Assembly: GCF_017916325.1 (NCBI RefSeq)
Contig: NC_090162.1
Location: forward strand, 301,001 to 365,000
Origin: Leishmania martiniquensis
Taxonomy: Eukaryota; Euglenozoa; Kinetoplastea; Trypanosomatida; Trypanosomatidae
DNA: 64,000 bases
Direction of reading: 5' to 3'
Below the pieces are notes generated by a model. That model did no database searches. It was not told the DNA's origin and saw only the letters and a list, made by a program, of their open reading frames with translations. Positions 1-11,937 of this stretch are shown one piece after another; the first letter of the stretch is position 1, and each line of letters begins with the position of its first letter. Position numbers and translations under genes: made by a program.

Positions 1-178
1 CAGGACCGTCAGTAGACACAGTCGCTTCACACGGACTAGGAGACAACCAACTCTGCTCTGTGCCTTCCCTTTGCGTGCATTCGAGACCCTTTCACGTCTC
101 CATTATCGCTCTCGTAGCGCCTCCGAAGTGAATCCTTCGATTTGTCCGCATCCCACCACGCTGTTCTTCGTATTCGTC
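1..178 (+). promoter_or_regulatory. 5' flank of the complex I subunit gene
   Basis: This is the leader or intergenic end before the first gene. A pyrimidine-biased stretch around 88-115 ends in an AG at 116-117, a weak candidate trans-splice acceptor. The true upstream boundary lies outside the window. Confidence 0.3.
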
Positions 179-784
179 ATGCTGCGTTTGACGCGTGCGT
201 CCTTCACAGGCCGTGCGATGATCTCGCGTGGCAGTCCCGAGTGGACCCACCGTCTCGACCTCAAGAAAGGCAAGAAGACGACGCTGGCCCACAAGCTCGG
301 CACGAGTAAGCCCAACAATGCCCTCCAGTACGCGCAAATGACGCTGCACGACTTGACGGAGTGGGCCTTGGCCTACTCACCGTGGCCGCTCACCTTTGGT
401 CTTGCGTGCTGTGCGGTGGAAATGATGCACTCCTACTCCTCGCGCTACGATTTAGACCGCTTTGGTATTGTGCCGCGCCCGTCGCCTCGTCAAGCGGAGG
501 TCATCATCGTGTCCGGCACCGTGACGAACAAGATGGCCCCGCTGCTGCGCAACATCTACGTGCAAATGGTGAACCCGAAATGGGTTATTTCGATGGGAAG
601 CTGCGCCAACGGGGGTGGCTACTACCACTTCTCTTACGCGGTGCTCCGCGGATGCGAGCGGTCCATACCGGTCGATTTTTGGATTCCCGGCTGCCCACCG
701 TCGGCCGAGAGCCTCGTTTTCTGCCTGCACAACCTTCAGAAGAAGATCCGCTGGCACGAAATTCAGAAGTACTCGGTGCGGTAG
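179..784 (+). CDS. NDUFS7: NADH:ubiquinone oxidoreductase 20 kDa subunit (PSST/NDUFS7/NuoB), mitochondrial complex I
   Basis: This 201-residue protein is the subunit that carries the terminal iron-sulfur cluster N2 of complex I, next to the quinone site, in the mitochondrial inner membrane. The family signature is visible: adjacent cysteines in [10 protein letters not shown] (C77, C78), then C142 in [11 protein letters not shown] and C172 in IPGCPPSAE, which together are the four 4Fe-4S ligands. The first ~20 residues ([18 protein letters not shown]) are basic and hydroxylated, like a mitochondrial presequence. The ATG at 179 is preferred because the frame upstream of it opens only with a TTG and this start gives the presequence. 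The gene is intact and the assignment is secure. Confidence 0.96.
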   Translation: MLRLTRASFTGRAMISRGSPEWTHRLDLKKGKKTTLAHKLGTSKPNNALQYAQMTLHDLTEWALAYSPWPLTFGLACCAVEMMHSYSSRYDLDRFGIVPRPSPRQAEVIIVSGTVTNKMAPLLRNIYVQMVNPKWVISMGSCANGGGYYHFSYAVLRGCERSIPVDFWIPGCPPSAESLVFCLHNLQKKIRWHEIQKYSVR

Positions 785-1260
785 GCAACAGTGAGGGGCA
801 ATTGTCTGAGACACATACCCCCCCAACACACACACAAAGGAGGAGAAGCAAAGGCTGAGGTGGGGGAGGCGAAGGACAGTGGTAAGCAGGACGGCTTACC
901 CGGAGAGGCACGCAAGCGAGCGGGTGAGAGAAAGGGATCTGAAAAAGGTGTGTGTGTGTGTATGCTCAGCGTCGAGTGCAAGCTCTCTGGCATGGCCGTT
1001 GCGAAGCACCTGCTTCCCCTCCGGGGGAGGGGGGCGGGCTCTTGTTTTTGCACGTGAGGCGCGGCTCTCCTGTTCTTCTACGCTCGCCTTCTTTACCCTC
1101 ATTGGTGTGTGTTGTCCTTCACCTGCTGCTGACTTCTGCAGTCCCGGTCACGGTGCGGTTTCACCTCAGCCCGCACCCGACCACTCTCGCACATCGCCTG
1201 TCGGTATTTTGCCGCGAATCTGTGCTCTCACCTCTAGTGTGGAGTTGGCAGGCTCGTGTC

Positions 1261-1277
1261 TGTGTGTGTGTGTGTGT
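1261..1277. repeat. (TG)n microsatellite
   Basis: An uninterrupted TG dinucleotide run in intergenic DNA, followed shortly by a G-run at about 1283-1290. Confidence 0.9.
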
Positions 1278-2153
1278 TCTGTGGGGGGGGGCAGGGAAGT
1301 CGGTCTCACCGGCCGATTCACTTGGGTCCCCTTCTACCGCCCGCGCGTATTTGCCTGTGTCTTTTTCGTTGTGCTCAACTTTTTCTCTTCTTCCTGGATA
1401 TAGGTATGCTGATGCTGTGGCGGCGGTGGTCTGTCTCGTTATCGCTCCGCTGCTGAACAATGGCGCGGAACCACTGAACGGATGCGCTGCCACCCTTTTG
1501 GTTTCCATCCCGTCTTCCTCTGCCCAACGCCTACACCGAGGCGGATAGAGACCTCTTTTTTTTCTTTTCCTTGCCATCTCCACGGACTCGTATACCTCCG
1601 TCCGTCCTCTAGTTCTTTAGTGCCGTGGGTAGCTCTAGTACCCTGTATCGTGGGTGATCGTTCTGCCGACCATGCTCTAGCCCTGGGCAAAATCAACCAC
1701 CGGAAAGTCATGCACACTTGCGTTGTCGCATGGGGCGTCGCGGAGGCGGCTCGTACTGAGATGCGGAAAGGCCTCGCGGCGTGCTCCGCATGTGCCCTGT
1801 AGTTGTGGTGCCGTAAAGGCGTCTGCCGCGGAGCGCAAACCCTGAAATCTGCTCTCGCTTTGCTCGCTCTGTGGTGCTTGCGTACGGCAACGGTTCAGGA
1901 AGTGAGGGGATCGAGGCTGCGCCGCACGCCGCCGCCCGCAGTGCTGTGTGAAAGTGGAACCTGCTCTCCGTCTCGTCTTAGGCGCGCGCCACCTGGCAGT
2001 CCTACGAACAGCACCGTCGCATAGGCAGCGGCTACACGCAGAGACGTGGGGAGCCGTGAGGAAGGGACACGGGTGCCCTCTCAGGCAGCGGCCTCCGCTT
2101 TCACTGAATGGCTCCAGTGCATGCTTGAGCGGACGGTGTGCCAGGTGAGCGAG

Positions 2154-2172
2154 CACACACACACACACACAC
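2154..2172. repeat. (CA)n microsatellite
   Basis: An uninterrupted CA dinucleotide run in the intergenic region after the complex I gene. Confidence 0.9.
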
Positions 2173-3749
2173 CGCATGCCTTCTTCTGGCGGTCTCTCTG
2201 GGCCATGCTATTCGGGTGGTCTTGAAAGGTTCGTAATGGCGCTGTGGGCGCATGCACGGGACAGCAAGCTCCCTCCTTCTCCCTGTCTCTTGCCTCTACC
2301 CCAGCGTCTCTGCGCATCTTCTCGCCGCGCACTGGCCCACAGGAGACACTGAACCACATGTCTCCCTGTCGCTTCCGTGTTCATTATGAAAGCTTCCTCT
2401 GATGCTCTCGTTGCCTTGCATACCTCAGACATGTTGGCCACAGAGCCGCCAGGCGTCGCTATGTAGTCGTCAAGTACGTTCCCTGGGGCCTGGTGCGAGG
2501 ACGCGCCTTCCTTCGAGAGGGAGGGTGCCGTCCCACGTGGCGGCCACCTGGACCTTGCCGCCGACTCTGTGCCTGCGTAGGTTGCGTGCCAGAAGAGAAA
2601 CGAGGCGCTCCGTCTTTATGCAACCCACTCACAACACGTAGCGCTCTATGTGCGGCGCCGCCGCCACTGCGCATGCACATCGGCTTCGGACAAGGAGCGC
2701 ATCAGGCACTCTGCGGCTGAGGAGGCGCGCAACAGACGGAGAAGCGCCTGGCGGGCGACCTGCTTTCGTGGGGTGAGAGCAGTGGAGCTGAAATGAGAGA
2801 GAGGGGGGAAGAGGAGCAGTCGCGCCCGAGTGCTGCTGCAACTGCGAACTCTGTGCTCGTGCGACGTCGCCCCTGGCTGGAGCTGCTCTTCCGTTTTCGC
2901 TGTGTGAGTGTGTGAGCTCGCTATGACACACGTCACGCATGCCCCATACGACTATCCGATCCCCAGCGGACCCTGTCGCGGCGGCCTTTCGCGCTATTTC
3001 ATCTGCTGCTCTCGACAACGCTCCTCCTCGCACGTTATTCGTATCCTCTGAGCTGATGCACAACGGCTGTAGACTCGTCTGCAAGGCTGCCCGTGTAGGG
3101 TGCCGGGGACGGGCTGTGCTGTTTCGCGTGACGGTGGTGGAAGTGGTGCCTCCGGCTACCCATCGCTACCCCCTTCGTTGCTTCTATTGTCTCTTCCCTG
3201 GCGTTCTTTCTATCGTTGCCGTCCTGTCGCCTCCCTCTCTCTCCCCTCGCTGTAGTCCCCCACCCAGCACCACCTCCTCCTTTACCTTACCAAAGCGCAT
3301 GCATGTCTGCTTTCTTTTCCCTCTCACTTTTCTTCCTCTGAGCATCCAACTTCTGCTCGGTCGCCGCGATCGCTCTCTGGCTCGCTTGCCTTGGCGCTGG
3401 GAGAAGTACACACACGCCGTACACAGAGAAATATTTCGGCATGGCTGGGGAACAGTTCATATAACAGAAAAAAGGCGATGAGCAATGGGTGCGAGAATGC
3501 GGGCTCGAAATGAGGGGGGAAGGTATGAGCAGAAAGCGAGCAAAAAAACGAGGGGGAGGTCCATCTGTGCGACGTTGCAGCGTACCTCGACTCGTGTGAA
3601 CACATCTTCTTTGAGGAAATCCTTCCCTCCCCTCTGCCTCTGTGTTCGTGTGAGCACTACCCGTTTGTCTGTCTACACTCCTCACCCACCCACCGACACT
3701 CTTCGTCGTCTGATAGAGTCACTGTCTGCTCAGCCATCGTTACTGCTGG

Positions 3750-3779
3750 CCTCTCGCCCCCTCCCCCCCACACTTACAG
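3750..3779 (+). promoter_or_regulatory. Candidate trans-splice acceptor for the first Dabb gene
   Basis: A C/T-rich tract runs up to an AG at 3778-3779, 187 nt before the ATG at 3967. This fits the usual trypanosomatid arrangement of polypyrimidine tract plus first AG for spliced-leader addition. Confidence 0.55.
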
Positions 3780-3966
3780 GTACCCATACCCAAGCATACA
3801 CACAAACAAGGAGAGGGGGGAGCTGCGCTTTCGGCATCTTCCCTATCGAGTCACCCACACGGCATAGCGACGAGGACATCGCACGCGTGCGTTTTGCACG
3901 CCGCTCTCTCCTGCGAGACGCCCCCGGGTCTTTTCCCATCAGCCACCGACGCCTCCGTACAACGTC

Positions 3967-4299
3967 ATGCTCCACATTGCCATCTTCAGATTCGACCCTC
4001 ACAAGTTTTCGAAGGAGTTCCCTGGCAACTCGCTTCAGGAAGCGATTCAGTCCATGCGCCAAGCTGAAATCCCCGGCCTCGTGGAAGTGAACATGAGTGC
4101 CAAGAACGTCACTCCATGGGCAGGCTACCAGGATGCCTCGCAGGGCTACACGCACGCGTTGGTGTCGCGTCACGTGAACGCGAAGGCGTTGAAGATCTAC
4201 TTCAACCACCCGGCACACAAGGCTTTGCAGGTGCGCCTTCTCAAGTGTCTAGCGGCCCCGGTACTGCGCTTGGTGCTTGACATTCACTCGAAGCTCTGA
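3967..4299 (+). CDS. Dabb (stress-responsive A/B-barrel) domain protein, copy 1
   Basis: This is a small 110-residue protein. It resembles dimeric ferredoxin-like alpha/beta-barrel (Dabb) proteins. The strand-helix-strand pattern and the elements IPGLVEV (about residues 35-41), YTHALVSRH and FNHPAHKALQ are typical of the family. Members are small homodimers with diverse or unknown activities, so no reaction is assigned. The next gene (5133-5516) is a diverged paralogue sharing PGL, THAL-SRH and HPA, so this is a tandem pair. No signal peptide or membrane segment is seen. The start is the first ATG after a good splice-acceptor tract. Confidence 0.82.
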   Translation: MLHIAIFRFDPHKFSKEFPGNSLQEAIQSMRQAEIPGLVEVNMSAKNVTPWAGYQDASQGYTHALVSRHVNAKALKIYFNHPAHKALQVRLLKCLAAPVLRLVLDIHSKL

Positions 4300-5132
4300 A
4301 GGACAATTTAGCGAACCTGTGGGGTGCTCGTTCGTCTGATGCATGCTAGGCATCACCGTAGGCGCCCACGCGCGTGGTCGAGAGCTTCAAGATGAGGGGA
4401 GGGCGAGGATCGCGCCACAAGGCGCGTGCATATCAGAAGCCTCTACCGATGGCCAACAAAACCTCTTTGCTTAGCGGCCGTTTCCCTTGGGGAACGCAAA
4501 AATGCAGTACCAAAGGCAGATCTTCTGCAGGTTATGAAGTGGGATGCAGAAGGTGGAAGGAAAAAAAGAGGAGTGGTGCTTCCTATTAGGTGCAGCCGAA
4601 GTGCGTGTACGTCTGTGTTTGTCCGACAGAGGCGCACCCCACTCCCGCCACTGGATATGGCTCATTGGTGATGGCACGGTCTCGCACGCCTGTCCGCATA
4701 CCCGCTCGTCTCGCGGTCGCCGCTGGGACAGTGGCCAGTCGGCACGCCGCCTTCATCCACGCCATTTCTCTCTCGCCGCAAACCCTTTCCTCTGAGTCTT
4801 GCGGTACACGAAACCGCGCCTCCTGCCCATCCGCGTGTTGTCTGCACCTCTCAGACGTTTTGTCTTCCTGTGACAGCTTACATACTCATTCCTACACAAG
4901 CGAAAGCACCGCAGCTCCACCGAAAAGGAAAAAAGAGAAACAAAAAGCTGCCCGCGCATACGTATACAGTACGGGAGGCTTTCCTCTTTTAGGACGAAAG
5001 CCGAAATAGAGCGACAGAATTCGCTGCTCTGCTCCAGCCTGTTGTTTCGTGAAGTTCAAGTGTGTGTGTGTGTGATTGTGTGTGTGTATATAAATATACA
5101 TAAATATTCATATATACAGTGAGTCCATCATC
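4300..5132 (+). other. Intergenic region between the two Dabb genes
   Basis: No gene is seen. A pyrimidine-rich stretch at about 4855-4876 ends in an AG at 4875-4876 and could serve as splice acceptor for the second Dabb gene. An interrupted (TG)n run at 5061-5087 followed by TATA/TAAATA repeats lies just before the next ATG. Confidence 0.55.
5061..5113. repeat. (TG)n tract followed by an AT-rich TATA/TAAATA segment
   Basis: Interrupted TG repeats pass directly into TATATAAATA-type sequence ending about 20 nt before the ATG of the second Dabb gene. It would lie in the 5' UTR. Confidence 0.75.
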
Positions 5133-5516
5133 ATGGAAATCGACGCGGCAAATGCGAACGAAGAGTTTCACCCGGCCTCGTTGAATCCAAAGGTGAACTC
5201 TGTTTGCCACTGCACGCACCTGAGGCTGAAAGAACCGCTTCAGCTCGACAAACTGCGGGAGCTGCTCAAGCGCGTGCGCTCATCCGTGCCTGGGTTGATT
5301 GAAATTCACTTTGGAGAGAACGTGAAGTACTCCGCAAGCAGGACGGACTCCACGGATGGCAATACTCACGCCCTCTTCAGCCGCCACCAGAACGGGCACT
5401 ACCTCAAGATGTATCACACCCACCCAGCACGCGTCGATCTCATGAACTACCTCATGAGCAAAGCGGAGCGCCCTGCGACAGAGGTGAACTTCGTCAACAT
5501 CACCTCAAGCCTGTGA
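5133..5516 (+). CDS. Dabb (stress-responsive A/B-barrel) domain protein, copy 2
   Basis: This 127-residue protein is a diverged tandem paralogue of the preceding gene. It shares the core SVPGLIEIHFGE, NTHALFSRH and THPARVDL, with a hydrophilic N-terminal extension of about 20 residues (MEIDAANANEEFHPASLNP). The conserved histidine-containing strand and the PGL turn support the Dabb fold. Function is not predictable from the family alone. Divergence is high outside the shared motifs, so this is an old duplication and not a recent copy. No targeting signal is evident. Confidence 0.8.
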   Translation: MEIDAANANEEFHPASLNPKVNSVCHCTHLRLKEPLQLDKLRELLKRVRSSVPGLIEIHFGENVKYSASRTDSTDGNTHALFSRHQNGHYLKMYHTHPARVDLMNYLMSKAERPATEVNFVNITSSL

Positions 5517-7603
5517 TTCTTGCATGGAGGCACGAAACACAGAAAGTCCGCATCGCACAAGCACCCATGCACAAACATGGCGAGACTCTCGCACCTGTTT
5601 TCCACGCACCAACCGACGCGCGGGACCAATAAAATGCGGCCTGCCGATGTGTGCTGATGAGGTCGCGCACACACGTTTGCGCGATCTCACAAATATCTCC
5701 CCAAAAGAAAAGTGAATCTATGGAGCTATGCTCCACAGCATCGCGCTGCCATGCAGAGCCGGCGAAGAAAGGCGCACAGTAAGTAAGGAACTCGCGCAGG
5801 CAGAATTTGAGATGTCCGGCCACAGGAAAGAGACCGGAAGAGGTGAGCCAGGGTCTCTACTTGTATGAGACGCGGCACAGGCCTTGGGAAGTGTGCGACG
5901 TTAGTTTCTGTCTATTGGGGGGGATGAGGAGGGGAGCGAGGCAACGGATATGAGCATCGCAAACTTCGAGAGGACGTAAGGGCTCTGTCTTCCACACCGT
6001 GAAGACGTAAGAAATAACAACAAGCATCAGCTCTGCAGTGCACCCCACCGACGTGTGAGGGCGTACGGCTTGAGAGCGGCTCGGCTCCTTTGCAGTTGGG
6101 CCGCTTTGCCGAAGACAAGGTGTTTTTTCTTTTTGTCGCGTTCGTTCCTGTTTCGTTTTATTTTTGTTGCCGTTGCTGTTGCTGTTTCTATTTTGAAGAA
6201 CACATAAAACAACAGTGCTATGCCTACATGATATTTTTTCCCTTTACGTTGAGCCATAAATAACCCCTCTTTCCTTCGCTGCCGTACCCCTTTTCGGTCC
6301 CTGAACTCGCTCATTCGGCCTTCCCGCGCCTCCTCGTCCCCGCCGCACGCCGTACACAGGCCCTGCCGACTCTCCACTGCTTCTTCTCTCTGCATCTTTT
6401 GCGTTCCCTTCCCCACAGAGACCCGCTGTGAAGCACCGCCGGCGCCGCGCTTTCTCTGTTCTTTCTCCTCGTTGTTTATTTCCGCTGTTTTTTTTTTAAT
6501 TTTTCTTTTCCGGAAACCTCACATGGCACAACGGGTGATGCCCCAACAACAACAACAGCAAAAAAAAGCAGCAAAGAGCCTCTGCATAGATGGCACGTGG
6601 ACGCTCGCGTATTCCACAACACTGCTACGCGAGGGGGTAGAAAAACTGAGAAGAAGAATAAAAGACTCGAGTGACAGAGGCGTGACTGCAGCCTCCTCCC
6701 CCCGTAAACCGATGCTTCCTCCTGCATGCATGCTCACACACGAAGACACCGGCCGTTCAGGACGAATAGAGCGTGTCTCAGGATAGGATGGGGGGGGAAA
6801 TGCTCTCGATTATGCTTCACTACTCCTCTACGTTTCTCTCTCTTCGACCTTTATATATATATATACATATACTTGGTGAGGGAGAAGACGGTGGCGCATC
6901 TATTTTGTGTGAGGCCCTCCCGTGCCTTCCCTATTGGCTTGTGTGTACGTGTTGGTGCGTACCGCTGCTTGCGTCTGCCCGTGATCGCTCCCCGCTTGAC
7001 GTGTTTCATTGTTAGAAGCGGTTTTTTGGAACAAGAAGATGAGTCCGGACAGCAAGAAAAGGAGAAGGGAGCGGAAATGCTCCCCCCACTTTCGTAGAGA
7101 AGGACGGCGGCGCTTGTGCTCCACCGCACGGAGAGGATGCGCGCACGCGCTTCGTGACAGCTGTCACGGAGGTGCTGTCGGCCGTGTTTTCGCTGCCCTT
7201 TTCTCTTCATAGGGCTTGTATGTCGCACATGTGCTAGTGTCCGCTCCCTTCGTGGAATGCGTGACGCCCCCACCCCCGCCGCGTGCACCCCGATGCTTCC
7301 TTGCGTGTGTGTATGTGTGTTGCTCTTCCATGATGCTCATCTACTCACCCCACTGCCTCACCCCACCCCACTCCACACAGAGTCATCCATACCCCATAAA
7401 AGGCCCCCGCCCTCTCCCTCTCTACCCTCTCCTCTTTTCCTTCAGCGTTTTCTCTATTGCCGCGTTCATCTTTGTGCCTCATCCCCCCCGCCTGTGTGCA
7501 ACACCCCACACGCCTGCCTCTCACGCCCCCACACCTTTGATCGACAAGCAACGCACTCGTCTCCTCCCTCCTTTTGAGCCATCACTCTTCTCCACGCGCA
7601 ACG
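5517..7603 (+). other. Intergenic region between Dabb copy 2 and Rab1
   Basis: No gene is supported. Notable content includes T-rich and A-rich runs around 6120-6260 and 6480-6570, an AT run (TA)n near 6850-6865, and a strongly pyrimidine-rich stretch from about 7330 that leads into the Rab1 splice acceptor. Confidence 0.6.
7408..7445 (+). promoter_or_regulatory. Candidate trans-splice acceptor for Rab1
   Basis: A nearly uninterrupted C/T tract of about 35 nt ends in TTCAG with the AG at 7444-7445, 158 nt before the Rab1 ATG. This is one of the clearest acceptor signals in the window. Confidence 0.7.
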
Positions 7604-8206
7604 ATGACCTCTGAGTACGACTACCTCTTCAAGCTGCTGCTGATTGGCGACAGTGGCGTCGGCAAGTCTTGCCTGCTCCTCCGCTTCGCCGATGACAGCT
7701 ACACCGATAGCTACATCTCCACCATTGGCGTCGACTTCAAGATTCGAACCCTGAACCTGGACAGTAAGGTAATCAAGCTGCAGATTTGGGATACCGCCGG
7801 TCAGGAACGCTTCCGCACCATCACCAGTAGCTACTACCGTGGCGCCCACGGCATCATCATAGTGTATGATACGACCGACATGGAGAGCTTCAACAACGTC
7901 AAGACGTGGCTGAGCGAAATCGAGAAGTACGCGAGCGAGAACGTCAACAAGATTCTTGTCGGTAACAAGTGCGATTTGGTCACCAAGAAGGCAGTGGACT
8001 CGCAGATGGCGAAGGACTTCGCCGACTCGCTCGGCATCCCGTTTCTGGAAACGAGCGCCAAGAGCTCAACGAACGTTGAGGAAGCCTTCGTCCGAATGGC
8101 CTCTGACATCAAGACGCGCCTGGCGGTGAGCGGCGAGGCCAAAGCAGCGTCCCGCCCCAACCTACAGAACCCCCCGCCGGCGAAGAAAGATGACACCTGC
8201 TGCTAA
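7604..8206 (+). CDS. RAB1: Rab1-type small GTPase
   Basis: This 200-residue Rab GTPase controls vesicle traffic between ER and Golgi. All nucleotide-binding elements are present and intact: P-loop GDSGVGKS, switch [20 protein letters not shown] (Rab signature in switch II), NKCDL and ETSAK. The C-terminus ends DDTCC, giving the di-cysteine for double geranylgeranylation. The N-terminal [18 protein letters not shown] matches the Rab1/Ypt1 subfamily better than Rab5, 7 or 11. The ATG at 7604 gives the canonical length; the frame upstream opens only with a TTG. A strong splice-acceptor tract precedes it. Confidence 0.96.
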   Translation: MTSEYDYLFKLLLIGDSGVGKSCLLLRFADDSYTDSYISTIGVDFKIRTLNLDSKVIKLQIWDTAGQERFRTITSSYYRGAHGIIIVYDTTDMESFNNVKTWLSEIEKYASENVNKILVGNKCDLVTKKAVDSQMAKDFADSLGIPFLETSAKSSTNVEEAFVRMASDIKTRLAVSGEAKAASRPNLQNPPPAKKDDTCC

Positions 8207-11033
8207 GTGCTGCGATAGACGGGTGAGGCACTGACAGCGACGACAGCTGCCGAGGGAAGGGCTCGCCAAGCCCCCTTTTTTCGCTCGATCCGAAGAATAT
8301 GAGCCCTCCACTAAATCCCCTGCAAGCCAACACGACGTGGAAGCAAGGTGCACAAGAGCCTCTGCGCTCTCGGCAGTGGACGTGAACGGAAAAAACATCT
8401 AGTGCGTCGCCGCTTCTCCCTAGTTGTATCTTTGGGTGCTGCGATCCTTTGTCACGGATTCAGAGGTGAGCTTGTGCGCTGCCTCAGCGCCTCCCCAGAA
8501 GGGATAGGCACTGCAAACGGCTGGTACTTGTGTCTGCATCCGTGTGCGTGATATCCGCTCTGAAGGGCTTTCGATGCAAAGCCCCGAAAACCTCAACTGG
8601 AAGAAGCCGTGATGCACGCGGTACATTGCTCGCTGTGTCCTCTGCATCTGTTTCCTCCCCGTGGCGTCGTTTGCGTGTAGACAGCAGCCCTCGTTTAGCT
8701 TACCGCTTTGTCTTCGAAGATCAGAATGTGTGGTATGTCACCTCTCCCCCCCTCCCCCTCCCCTACGACTCCGCAGCGTTTCTCGCGATCGCTGTGCGAC
8801 CCTAACGGTTTTCTCTCGCATTTTTCCTCTCCCCCCCCACACACACGCATAAACACGTGCCTTGTCTTGCCCTCTGTGCAACCTTCATTTACATTCGCCA
8901 ACTCTGCGTTTTTGCCGGGATTTCTGGGTGCCTCTGTCCGTGCGTCTACATAGCAACCGCCCCCCCTCTGCACTCACGAGCACACCATATATAAGTTTGC
9001 TGATTCTCTCCGTGCGCTTTAGCCTTCGTTTTTGGTCGCTGCGACTCACGCGAACTGAAAAAAGAGACGACAGAGGGAGTGTGAGGTCGGTGTGTGGAAA
9101 CAGAAAACGGGCTGTGTGTGTGCGCGTGGTGCTGCTTGGTGCTGCATCTTTTTTTTTTGCAAAGGTCGCGTGTCCCCGCCCACACTGGGCTGCCTTCCCC
9201 GCCTACCGCTCAGGGGCAAGCCACTGCGTATATCGCCACAGATCTTTAAAAGAAGAGGAGAACAGCATTGGGTGTGTGTATCTGTGTGTGTGTGGGGGGG
9301 TAGAAACATACCGAAGGTCATGCAGAAGAAGACTGTGATGTGATGTTGGTGTATGGAGGAGGGGTGGATGATCATGCGCTCTTTTGTCCGGATACAAATA
9401 ACCGTGGAGGAGAGGGAAGGCGAACGAGTGCTGGAGGGCGAGGATGCGCGGTGAGGAAGCCAACTCTAAGGAAGCGGGCATGCGCATGCAAAAAAAAAGC
9501 AAGCTGTGAAGGAACGAGGGAAGAGACCCAAAAGGAAGGATCTGCGCGGCTTTCTCTCTTCCCCCTTATATACACTGTAGCGCTGATTATTTCCTTTTGT
9601 CTGGTGCACCGCTCCGCCTCAGCGAATGGGCTCGTGACTCGCCTAAAGGGAATAAGGTGCCTCGCCTGCCGCGACAGCCCTCCTTTCAACCAGCGCCACA
9701 CCAGAACGGAGAGAGGGAGGCAAACATTAGCAAACAACAAGAGTGCGTGAAGACACATACGGCACGAAGCAAAGCAGCTCACTTGCCGAAGAAATATCAG
9801 GTGGCCGGGATTTTTTTTGCTTCTGTGTGTGCATATGTGTCCTGAGTGGGCTGTGCTCGGGTCGTACCCCGCTCACACTCTACCGCCCCGAAGCCCACAT
9901 CTCGCCCACGGTGTTCATAGGCACCCTCGTTCCGTTGAGGTTCTCTCTCTCCTCGTTTATTTCCATCAGGACGCGTGTTTCATTCTGACGTTTTGTTTGT
10001 CTGTTGTGCTGGTGTTTCCACTCTCCTGTTTCTGTGTCCTTCGCACCTATTCTCCACCCCTCCCCTCCTCTCTCTTTCTCTCTCTGATAGTGTGCTTCCT
10101 GGAGCGTGTTTCTGTGTACGTCTGTGTCTGTGCGTGTGTCTGTCTGTGTGCGTCTTTCTGTTGGCCGCTTCTTTGATTGTGGCGCGTGCGATGTGAGGGG
10201 TAAAGTGTCTGAATGGCTCGCGCTTTCATTGCCCTCCTGCTTGGATGGTGTGCAGTGAGGAGAGCCGAGACACAAAGATGCGTCAAGACACATCCAACAA
10301 AATCAGCAGCAGGTTCGACTCATGAAATGCCGGTAGAAGACGGGGGTGTTGGTAAGGGGACGCCGCGACACGGTCACGGCTCACAGCTGCAGTTGCGTTT
10401 CTGAGTGGGCCACACTGTCTGTATGCCCTGTTTCGGGATTCACTGAGCTTCGCAGCTCCTCGTTCGATCATCACCACCCCCTTCTGTTTTCTCGCATCCT
10501 CCTCCTCCCCGCCACCACCACCACACGCGCGCGCATTAATTCCTCGTTTGTATCCCCCGGTATAGTTTGGGCAACCGTCTGAGAGGAAAGCGATGGGCCG
10601 TCTTTTCGTCTTCTATTTCACTGAGGTTGTTAGTGTTTTTTTTTCAGTTCTTTCGTTATTGTTTCTCTGTTTCGTCGCACGTGACATGTGCTGAATGAAT
10701 ACACTTCGTCTGTCTTTCTCTCCGTCCTCTGCCCCCTCACTCTCCTTGGCTGTCTGTCTGTCCTCTCACTGGCACACACACACACGCACACGCCTCTGGT
10801 ATTCGCTCCTCTCCCGGATCGACGCGTACGCGCTTGTGGGCCTTTTTTCGGGTGTTTTATCTTTCTCATGATGTTCGTCGCTGTATGCCATACCTCTATC
10901 TCTTAGCGTGTAAGCCTCTGTGTCTCTGTCCGTGCTTCCGTTCTGCCGCTCACACAGACGTGCACTCTAAAGAACGTTGAAACAGAAATGAGAGAAGCAA
11001 AAAAAAGAAATGAAAAAAATGGCACCGAACAGC

Positions 11034-11070
11034 ACATACACATACACATACATATATGTGTGTATGTGTA
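11034..11070. repeat. Imperfect CA/TG inverted repeat
   Basis: A CACATA-rich arm is followed by a TATGTG-rich arm around a perfect CATATATG centre (11051-11058). Pairing of the arms needs several mismatches or G-U pairs, so a transcript could form a long imperfect hairpin. Confidence 0.6.
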
Positions 11071-11335
11071 TTTAGACCGAAAGAGAGAGGGGAGGCCGAG
11101 GGACAGAGACACAGACTGAAGAAACCAAAAAAAAGAGATCGGAGATGTCAACTCACATCTGCGATGGCAGTGATGTGCAGCAAGCCCGTAAGGTCCGAGA
11201 CCAATGGCTGGGCGTGCGTGTGCCGAACGGGGGGAGAGAGAAAGGGAAAGAGAGACAAAGACAAATCGCCCAGTAAAGCGGAGGTAGGCAGAGACACGTG
11301 GCAGTGTGGTGTAAGGGGGCCACAGTGTGTCTCCT

Positions 11336-11370
11336 CGTTTATATATATATATAATATATATATATAAACG
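11336..11370. repeat. Perfect 35-nt AT-rich palindrome
   Basis: Each base from 11336 to 11352 pairs with its partner from 11370 back to 11354 around a single central A at 11353. The ends are CGTTT and AAACG and the inside is alternating AT. It could extrude as a cruciform or fold in RNA. Confidence 0.85.
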
Positions 11371-11937
11371 TTTTGTGCGCTGCCCGTCTACGAGACGCCC
11401 GTCGACCTCTCTTCTCGCCTCTCACCTCGGCCTTCCCTTCCCTTCCCTTCCCCCCTTCTCTCTGGTGCTTGATGGGCTCCTCCTTCAGGAAAGCAAGGTA
11501 ACAACAAGTGAGGGGGTGTGAGTGAAAGTGAATAAGAACAGTTGCGAAGCGCATCATGGCAAAGGGACTAGCTGAAGGGGTGGAAAAGTACGTCCCCCTT
11601 TTGGACCGGTGGTGGCAGCTTCCGCCCCCTTCCCCCTCCCATTCACCTCTGCAGATGCCTTTTCCTTCACCGGCTATGATCGCCCCCGTCTTTGCGGTGG
11701 AGAACTTTGTAGTCCACGCCGCGCTGGCTCCACCGTGCTGCTGCTGTTGTTGTAGGTTACAAACAGCCCCACCACCACCACCACCCTCGGCCACCTCTCT
11801 CTCTCCCTCTCTATTCGCTTTTTCACCACATTTTGGTGGTTTCCAAAGACGCCCACCGTCGAGGGCCTCACCGCAAAGCACAAAACGAGGAACAGCCGTG
11901 CACCAGAGCCCAAGAGCGAGCGTTGACAGCATGAGAC

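Larger units (their letters stand above)
785..3966 (+). other. Long intergenic region (3.2 kb): 3' UTR of the complex I gene and 5' UTR of the Dabb gene
   Basis: I see no convincing gene here. The stretch contains (TG)n at about 951-962 and 1261-1277, (CA)n at 2154-2172, G-runs, and pyrimidine-rich DNA from about 3190 onward. Open frames exist, including an ATG frame of 180 codons at 2939-3481, but their translations follow base composition and show no domain. Most of the region is probably untranslated sequence. Confidence 0.6.

Noticed and set aside
2939..3481. 180-codon ATG frame on the + strand
   Set aside because: Its second half runs through pyrimidine-rich DNA and reads as Pro/Leu/Ser/Phe. 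No domain or targeting signal is recognisable, and it lies in a typical UTR-like stretch.
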